Part shown: positions 58,001-64,000 of the stretch, piece after piece | How positions within the stretch are numbered: the stretch's first letter is position 1 | Layout: each line of letters starts with the position of its first letter | NCBI RefSeq assembly: GCF_027942865.1 | Contig: NC_134510.1 | Location: 30,956,163 to 31,020,162 of the forward strand | Source: Odontesthes bonariensis | Lineage: Eukaryota; Chordata; Actinopteri; Atheriniformes; Atherinopsidae | Length of the DNA stretch: 64,000 nucleotides | Direction of reading: 5' to 3' | Position numbers and translations under genes: made by a program | Notes under the pieces: generated by a model | Databases searched by the model: none | The model's input: only the letters and a program-made list of their open reading frames with translations | What the model was told of the DNA's origin: nothing

Positions 58001-60753
58001 TGTTTGTCACCAAAAGCTTGCCTCCTTCCTCCCTCTCTGTGTGTCAGACTCTAGTGAAGGAGGCGGTGGTTCACCCCCTCGAAGTGGAGCCAGGTCAGTT
58101 CCTGCCACAGACTGAGCAGAGCCTGGCTCCTCCCCCTGCTCCCCAGACCTCGTCCCGGATCTCCCTGTCCATCTCAGTCGGACCTGCCCCTGTTCTTCCC
58201 TCTACCGTGACACGATCGGCTCTGACACCCCGCCCTCCAACACTAGAGGATGGCATGAGGAGTCGTGAGGGATGGAGGGAGCGCAGCGGAGGCAGAGAGA
58301 AATGGGGCACAACCAAGGAGAGGGTGAGAGGGAGGCTGTCCCAGCAGAAGGAGCGGAAGGCAACGCAGATGCTTGCAATTGTGCTTGGTGAGCAGGGGGA
58401 AGTACAGGCTAATTGATAAGATGTTCACATTTGGATTATGTACACACACGCAGCGTGTAGCCTGTCTCACCCTTTCGAGGTGTATGGACAAAGCTGCCAC
58501 TGTGTACGTATACAAATCAATTAGTGTACACAAATATCAATGCATACTAAAATAAGCTCAAGGCAACAGTTTCACACTTTGAAAACATTTTTATTTGCTT
58601 TCAGCAAATGTGCTGAAGGAAAAGACGTTTGCCAACATCATCATCATCACTCATCCCCCAAAGTTAGTGGATGATTAGTCTTGCTGTTAATCTTGTTTGC
58701 TATTTTGTTTTTAAAATTTCCACAGCCCTGTTCTTGATTCCAGGAGGCTTTTGCTGCCATTGTTGAATATTTACACCCACACAAGCACTTGTAGTGTTAG
58801 ACACCAGCAATTGTTAATTACATTTAGCTAAAACATCATTAGAACAACAATAACTCTTCAGGGGACAAATCGACTTCGACTACTAGTCCATACTGACATG
58901 ACAGCATCACACATTTGCTGCAGATTTATGGCCAGTACTACCATGTTCCACCATGTCCCAAAGGTGAAATATTGGACTGGGATCAGGTGACTAAGTAGGC
59001 ACATGAGTGTGGTAAACTCACTGTCTTGATCAAGAAGCCAGTCAGAGATCATTATCTATGTGACATGTAGCTTTATTCTTCTGAAAGTAGCCTTCATAAG
59101 ATGGACATATAACGGTCATAGAGCTAGGAATGATCAGGAACGATACTCAGGTTGTGCTAATCCACAACGTGTGCAAAGTTTTAAAGTCTGAGGTCCACAT
59201 GAAAGGAAGTTATACAGTCTGAGTTTTTCAGTGTGTTTCAGACAGAAGATGGCAACATGTGCGGGAGTAATGTTCATTATCACACAAATACATAAACAGC
59301 AACAAATAAGTGTTATTGTAACACTGTAACAATGTTATGTTCTTCCCAGAGAGTGCAGTCACCTTCCCTCTGTGCGTGTCATAATCCAAGATAAAGTATT
59401 ATTTGTTGTGGGAGACCCTCTGGCTGTGGACGCTCATGCACGTTGGCCTCTTCACTGCATTGCAGAGCAAGAAAACTTCCAGGTTTTCTTCCACAAAATC
59501 AACTACATGCTTAAACTAAAATTATTTTCACAAAGGGAAGGATAACAAATCAACTTTGCATTAGATTTTTTCCAAGAAATAGAAAAGGGCTCCGGGGTAT
59601 GGTGAAGTATGTGGAAAGGAATTACAATCTATTGTCCTTTCTGATATATATAGGAAAGACAAAAGTGTAAGATATTACAGTAGCAGGCTGTACGGACTCA
59701 CCCTCATATTTATCCACACAAGTCACACTTGGTATGACTGCATGAAAAAATCATTGAGGAAAGCTTTGAACATTGTGGCTGCAAGGAGTTGTGGGACAGA
59801 AAGAATATTTTCAGGAGGATGCTCCAGTGTTTCCAGTGTTTAAGGAGATAATAAACGAAGCATTGGAGCTCTTTTTCTTCATATTTAGACAATTCAAACA
59901 GTTCTTGGGCTGCTTCACAAGCAAAAAAACACTATATGACTGGATCCCAAGTTTGCTTTGGACTGAGATTTTGCAGCTCTAGTGTAGTATCCAGTGATTT
60001 TCCTAAGTAGGACCTTTAAAGCATGTAAACCTGTTAAAATAGATTCCAAAAATAAAGTATTAAATTTGTTAGTGAGCATGATATAGGCTGTTTAAATGAT
60101 GGCGGGTTAGTATTAAGTGCCTCAGTCACAAAGAAAGATTCTCCAATTCATTACAAGACTACTCAAAATTAAAGCAATGGTTTTCAATGATATTCTGTCT
60201 TGTATCAATAATTCTTTGTTTTACCAAATTCTCACACATCTGAATGTTTCTGCAAAAATCTGTATTTATCAGAGTATACAATGTTTTACTGTACAATATA
60301 GTTGAGACAATGCATACTGTGACTTCACAGCATTGGCCCACAGAGTGGCCTTCTGTTGCTATCGCCCATCTACTTCAAGGTTTGACATGCTGTGCGCTCA
60401 AACTTAATCCTCTGTTCAGATTAAGTGGTTATTTGAGTAACTGTAGCCTTTTTTTATCAGCTCAAATCCCTCTGGCTACTCAGAACCCATAAACAAGCCA
60501 TTTTCAGCAGAGAACGACTGCTCATGGCTGTTTTTTTTGTCTCTTCTCTTTCCAAGGTGTATTTATTATCTGCTGGCTGCCTTTCTTCCTGACCCACGTG
60601 CTAAAGGCGCACTGCAGGAGCTGCTGCATCTCGCCTTCACTGTACAGTGCTGTCACCTGGCTGGGATACCTCAATAGTGCCGTCAACCCTGTCATCTACA
60701 CCACTTTCAACATTGAATTTCGCAAAGCTTTCATCAAGATCCTGCACTGCTAG
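49015..60753 (+). CDS. drd2l: D2-class dopamine receptor (drd2-like), 7 coding exons, 484 aa
   Basis: Exons: 49015-49386, 50240-50349, 54281-54417, 56973-57187, 57728-57811, 58048-58387, 60557-60753; all sites are GT/AG and phases agree. Key class-A GPCR residues are present: TM2 Asp109, TM3 Asp143 (amine-binding), DRY at 160-162, Cys136-Cys214 disulfide, TM5 Ser225/226/229 (catechol contacts), CWLPFF in TM6, NPVIY at 463-467 and a terminal ILHC with a likely palmitoylated Cys484. Sequence and all intron positions match mammalian DRD2, and exon 5 ([12 protein letters not shown]) is the D2-long insert. Role: Gi/o-coupled plasma-membrane receptor lowering cAMP. The N-terminus is about 29 residues longer than human D2, very Ser/Thr-rich, with sequons at N5, N23 and N51. 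The third intracellular loop is divergent apart from its end ([18 protein letters not shown]). HCRSCCISP in the last extracellular loop is somewhat D3-like. Paralogue naming (drd2l versus drd2b) is tentative. Confidence 0.93.
50350..54280 (+). other. drd2l: drd2l intron 2
   Basis: 3.9 kb without recognised exons, containing the retroelement tail at 52858-53140. The ORF at 53663-54064 has no similarity or splice framing. Confidence 0.4.
52858..53140 (-). repeat. Interspersed retroelement 3' end (AATTCAATT...TATTTATATAGCGCC type)
   Basis: AATTCATTTTTATTTATATA followed by GCGCCAAATACAACAAATTT and TCTCAAGGCCGTT is a very common teleost repeat end. A diverged second AATTCAATTCATTCATATAG lies about 100 bp later. 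It has no coding part. Confidence 0.55.
54418..56972 (+). other. drd2l: drd2l intron 3
   Basis: 2.6 kb, AT-rich, with T-rich tracts (T16 near 55588). No exon or defined repeat was recognised. Confidence 0.4.
57728..57811 (+). CDS. drd2l: drd2l exon 5, D2-long/D2-short cassette exon
   Basis: 84 bp, 28 codons (residues 279-306), phase 0 on both sides, so it can be skipped without a frameshift. It aligns with the 29-codon exon whose inclusion or skipping makes D2L or D2S in mammals, sharing C-T-x-PED-x-KLCT. Acceptor CCTTTTCAG and donor GTG|GTGAGT are strong, so inclusion is likely the default form. The insert lies in the third intracellular loop that contacts G proteins. Confidence 0.85.
58388..60556 (+). 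other. drd2l: drd2l intron 6
   Basis: 2.2 kb between the exon ending the third intracellular loop and the TM6-TM7 exon. No exon or known repeat was recognised. Confidence 0.4.
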
Positions 60754-60788
60754 GCCAGCGAACCAAGAGTCCAACAGCTGTCAAAAGG

Positions 60789-60893
60789 AATAAATAAGAC
60801 CTGACACTGGGATCTGAGTTGTGAACACGTATAGAAGAGAGTAAAGAACTCTTAGCCAGTTTGATACACAGTAAAAGGGACTGTAGCAATAAA
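60789..60893 (+). terminator. drd2l: Two candidate drd2l polyadenylation signals
   Basis: AATAAA occurs at 60789-60794 and 60888-60893, which is 36 and 135 nt after the TAG at 60751-60753. A further AATAAA-rich patch near 61600 could serve a longer form that would include the (TA)n tract. Confidence 0.4.
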
Positions 60894-61102
60894 CAATCTG
60901 AATAACTTATAGGTAAAATATGTTCAGGCTTTTAGGAGAATTTACAAAAAGAAAAATGAAACTAGCAGGTCAGACAAGACTGAACAAAGACAACGTAGTA
61001 TACGGAAAGAATGACAGCGGGCACAAAAGAAACTACTAAGTGATAACAAAAATGAGAGTATGTGACAAGTTGAAGGCAGCTACAAGAAACACAAACAAGC
61101 TG

Positions 61103-61106
<4 letters not shown>

Positions 61107-61184
<78 letters not shown>
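61107..61184. repeat. (TA)39 microsatellite
   Basis: An uninterrupted 78-bp TA tract about 350 nt after the receptor stop. It is self-complementary and expected to be highly variable in length. The IYIYIY ORFs on both strands are artefacts. Confidence 0.95.
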
Positions 61185-61187
<3 letters not shown>

Positions 61188-62496
61188 GAGAAGACGTGCA
61201 TTGTGTTCTGTAAATATATCTTGCAAAGGGAATGTGTGAGAACAGGGGCTCTGAGACATCGAGGACTCACATATGTGAGATTCACTGAGACGTGACTGTT
61301 TTTCCAGTTGGCTGAAACACTTCACTTGCGACTGTCAGACTTTTGCATCATCTTGTAACAGTGACTTGTTATCTGCTTGCATGTCCATCTATCTTGTCGG
61401 CCAGAAACAAGCCAGTCCAAGAAAATACAGAAAAAAAACACTTTTATCTCAATGTCCAACACCATTTTCCTTTTTTTTTTCCGACAGGCTGCTAAATTTC
61501 TGCCAAGCTAGGATTATTGCTTTGAGCACTGATGTAAAGTTTAGTGTTGTAAATAAGAATTTTGGTGTGTTTAGAGCATGGATTGTACAAAGAATTTAAA
61601 AAATAAATTTCTTCTTTTATTGCTTATTTTGTTACTAAATAGTCCCAAAGGGACATTGTTTAACCCAGGATCCACAGTATCCCTTATGTTTTTTTTCTTA
61701 ATTTATGTACATATAGTAAGGTAGAATATACGAAAGAAACATCTGCCAAATATAATGACAGTTCAGCGAGAGCAGTAACCAAACAGAAGCAAGTTGCAAG
61801 CCTTTTATTTATAGGGTTTCCAATCCCATTTTGCACACTGTGTCAGAGGTATTTAAATAAACTGCTGTGTGCTGCCTATGTAAAATTACACAGGGATTGC
61901 ACACATTTGAGTTGATGATTTTCAGTCAGGGTTCCACAGGCACACAATGGATTGTGGTTGAAACATATTTTATTTAACTTTTTCCATCTTTCAGCATGGT
62001 GCAAAATCTCACCAAGGATGTTTTACTGTTTTATTGATAGTCAGAATCCTAGATCATGTGCATGTTTTAACTATTCTTTCTCCAAAGACTTTGGCAGGTC
62101 CAATATTTAAATGATTCCTTCCCACCAGTGCATCGGAAGTATCTTTTTCTCTATACAACTGATTTCCTTAAACTATTACTTAAATTTTACTGCAATGACT
62201 TTCGATATCACTCAACAATTTCCATTAATATTTTTGATTGATTTTTTTGGGGGGGAAATATGCTGATGTGCGTACCATTATTACAGAGAGTGCACAAGGT
62301 TCTCCGTGGACAACTATCTACTTATTCATTTGTTTTGACTGTGTAAATATGTTGACTGACTTGATTTGCAGGACACGTGTGCAACGGAGTTTTTGATACT
62401 AGGATACTATTTAATTAATATTCAATAGATACCTATTTGGAGCAACAGTGATGGCCAGCAAAAAAAGTTGCTGTTGTATGGCCTTCATCACCAGTT
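61185..62496. other. drd2l downstream flank
   Basis: No gene recognised. Possible distal 3' UTR up to an AATAAA near 61600, then AT-rich intergenic sequence. Confidence 0.4.
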
Positions 62497-62703
62497 TTGG
62501 TGAAAAATACTAAAAGCAAAAATGCTGTTTGGAAGTATTATGAGTACAAAACAGACAATATTGAAAAGGCCAAGGATGCCTGGAAGCTCATATTCAAACA
62601 AAGCAGCAAAGTAGTGGTGATGTGGTTGAATAGTGCAGAAAACATGGCAAAGTATCTCACACCAACAACCCAGTCTTTAGGAGGAATTTCAAGAGATAAG
62701 TAA
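62497..62703 (+). pseudogene. BED-type zinc finger relic (hAT/ZBED-like transposase N-terminus)
   Basis: The reading frame SKNAVWKYYEYKTDN ... AENMAKYL resembles the BED domain opening (VWKYF-x-YKTD) and closing (N-M-x-x-HL) of hAT transposases and ZBED proteins. The expected zinc-binding Cys-x-x-Cys and the His residues are replaced, so the finger would not fold. The ORF stops after 68 codons and no downstream transposase part was recognised. Probably a decayed transposon fragment. Confidence 0.4.
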
Positions 62704-63253
62704 AGCTCCTGTTTCAACTACATTGAAGAATTGAAAAAAAAATAAAAAATTTTCCCTGGCTTTATAAAAAATGGCATCAAGTGTCTCTAGTATTTAGTGT
62801 CTAGTAGTGTATCTGCATTAGGTTTAAAATTCTAGAATTATGACAACCCTAAATAGCAGAATACCTCATTCTGTAGAAGACCATTGCACATATATAAAAC
62901 ACAGAAGACAGTAAGAATAACTGTAGATTATTGATTCACAAAGTTATCCATATGTGCATCCATAAATGGGAAGAAACGGGAACCTTACAGGGCTCAACGG
63001 GACTATGATGTAACATGACTCATATAGGCTGTGCATCTATCTGGCTTTTTGATGGAAATCCATCTAATTATATTCAGTCAATTAGGTTCCTCAAAGCTTA
63101 AATCCTTTTGTCTTTTGTCATGAAGTGCCACATGAAGTTGATGCATTTTGTTTTTCAAGTGAAACACTGGATGTAAAAACAGTTTTAATGTATATAGTAT
63201 GGATTAATCAAATAGAACACAGAGGTGATGTTGGGATTGCAGCTCTATGTTTT
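62704..63253. other. Intergenic DNA between two transposon relics
   Basis: AT-rich, no feature recognised. Confidence 0.4.
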
Positions 63254-63376
63254 TCACAGAGATGTGGCAGCAGGAACATATTTCAGACTAACGCCTCTAC
63301 AGACTGCAGACAGAGCAGCCAAAGTAAAGGAGGAGAAGTTGCAGTGCTTGTTAAAAACAGATGGCACAACCCATGA
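63254..63376 (+). pseudogene. LINE endonuclease-domain fragment
   Basis: The frame ending QSKGGEVAVLVKNRWHNP resembles the KSKGGGVAVLVNNRWCNP motif of the apurinic-like endonuclease domain in fish L2/RTE-type LINE polyproteins. It is preceded by a degraded stretch and ends in an in-frame stop (TGA) right after the motif. It is an inactive relic. Confidence 0.5.
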
Positions 63377-64000
63377 CATGTTACTGAGAAGGAACATTTC
63401 TGCATCCTGGATATTTAAGCGTTGACGTGAGTTTCCATCTTTGTTGTCTGCCAAGAGTTAACCTTTGTTACCTGCTACGCTGCAGGTGATGTCATCAGCT
63501 TAGTTGTTGACAGCTGCAAACAATCCAATGCAATCGTGACAATTTCTGGAGATATCAACCGTGCGTCTCTTTCTGCTACAATTTGTCATTTTACTCATAC
63601 ATTGTTTACTATTTCCTTACTTACACACTTAAATATCAATTTTCAATGAAATAAATATTTAACAGGGATGAATGAAGTATTATTCAACATATCAACTGTT
63701 GGCATAGTTACTATGAAATCAAGAGTGAAAATCAATGTCCCCCTAATGAAAAGTTGAGAAAATTTTATTGATCCTAAAATTTTTAGCCATCGGGTAAAAA
63801 AAAATCTAATTTGTCCAAATTTGACGGTTTTATGTAGATGTTTTCTCTGTAATAGTCTGTGGTTGTTTCACATTCTGCCCATGGTCATTTCCCGATGTTG
63901 TGATTTTGTGCCTACAGCAGTTTTCCCTTTGCCTCTTTATGCTAATGTTTCTCTTTGGTTACCCCACTCCCTCTGTAAAGTTTCTCACAGCCAGGATGTA
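63377..64000. other. Intergenic DNA to window end
   Basis: No gene recognised. TTTTATTGATCCTAAAATTT at about 63764 recalls a common retroelement end (TTTATTGATCCC...), but it is too short to assign. Confidence 0.35.

Noticed and set aside
58095-58533. Minus-strand ORFs over drd2l exon 6
   Set aside because: Shadows of the real exon, which has the conserved end [11 protein letters not shown].
60962-61325. ORFs with long IYIYIY runs
   Set aside because: Translation of the (TA)n microsatellite.

Overview
The window is vertebrate nuclear DNA, almost certainly from a ray-finned (teleost) fish. It is AT-rich and intron-rich, it is full of fish-type SINE, LINE and MITE debris and microsatellites, and it carries three multi-exon genes that I could splice by eye. 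No prokaryotic, viral or CRISPR features were seen. All exon joins come from GT/AG sites, reading-frame phase and remembered family sequences. Nothing was aligned by computer.

Layout. (1) 1-10 kb is gene-poor. It holds a CpG/CRE-rich promoter-like patch (about 1.56-1.86 kb) with an unrecognised ORF. That ORF runs into a 0.93-kb foldback element (2216-3149) whose arms contain an expanded 34-bp tandem repeat. A second, one-armed copy lies at about 4650-5142. The same stretch has a 21-nt G run, an exact 53-bp direct repeat, and a weak minus-strand terminal-exon candidate at 7111-7240. (2) 10,102-14,222 (+) is an 8-exon MAG/CD22-type Siglec-family receptor: four Ig domains, one membrane span and a tyrosine-bearing tail. 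(3) 16,696-34,482 (+) is xrcc1 in about 17 coding exons, the scaffold of single-strand-break and base-excision repair. Its introns hold a TTAA-flanked MITE, a second MITE, a LINE tail and a GT microsatellite next to a splice acceptor. (4) 38.5-60.75 kb (+) is a D2-class dopamine receptor, probably drd2l. It has a GC-rich promoter and non-coding first exon at about 38.5-38.87 kb, then seven coding exons from 49,015 to 60,753. Intron positions match mammalian DRD2, including the short cassette exon that separates the D2-long and D2-short forms. (5) 60.75-64 kb holds the receptor 3' region with a (TA)39 tract, then hAT-like and LINE-like transposon relics.

The three genes share orientation but no pathway (immune/glial adhesion, DNA repair, neurotransmission); they are simply neighbours. 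The most unusual features are the foldback/minisatellite family, the Siglec that lacks the expected sialic-acid arginine, the xrcc1 changes (a second CK2/FHA-type motif, loss of Cys20, a sub-60-nt intron or frame break), and an upstream ORF overlapping the dopamine-receptor start codon.
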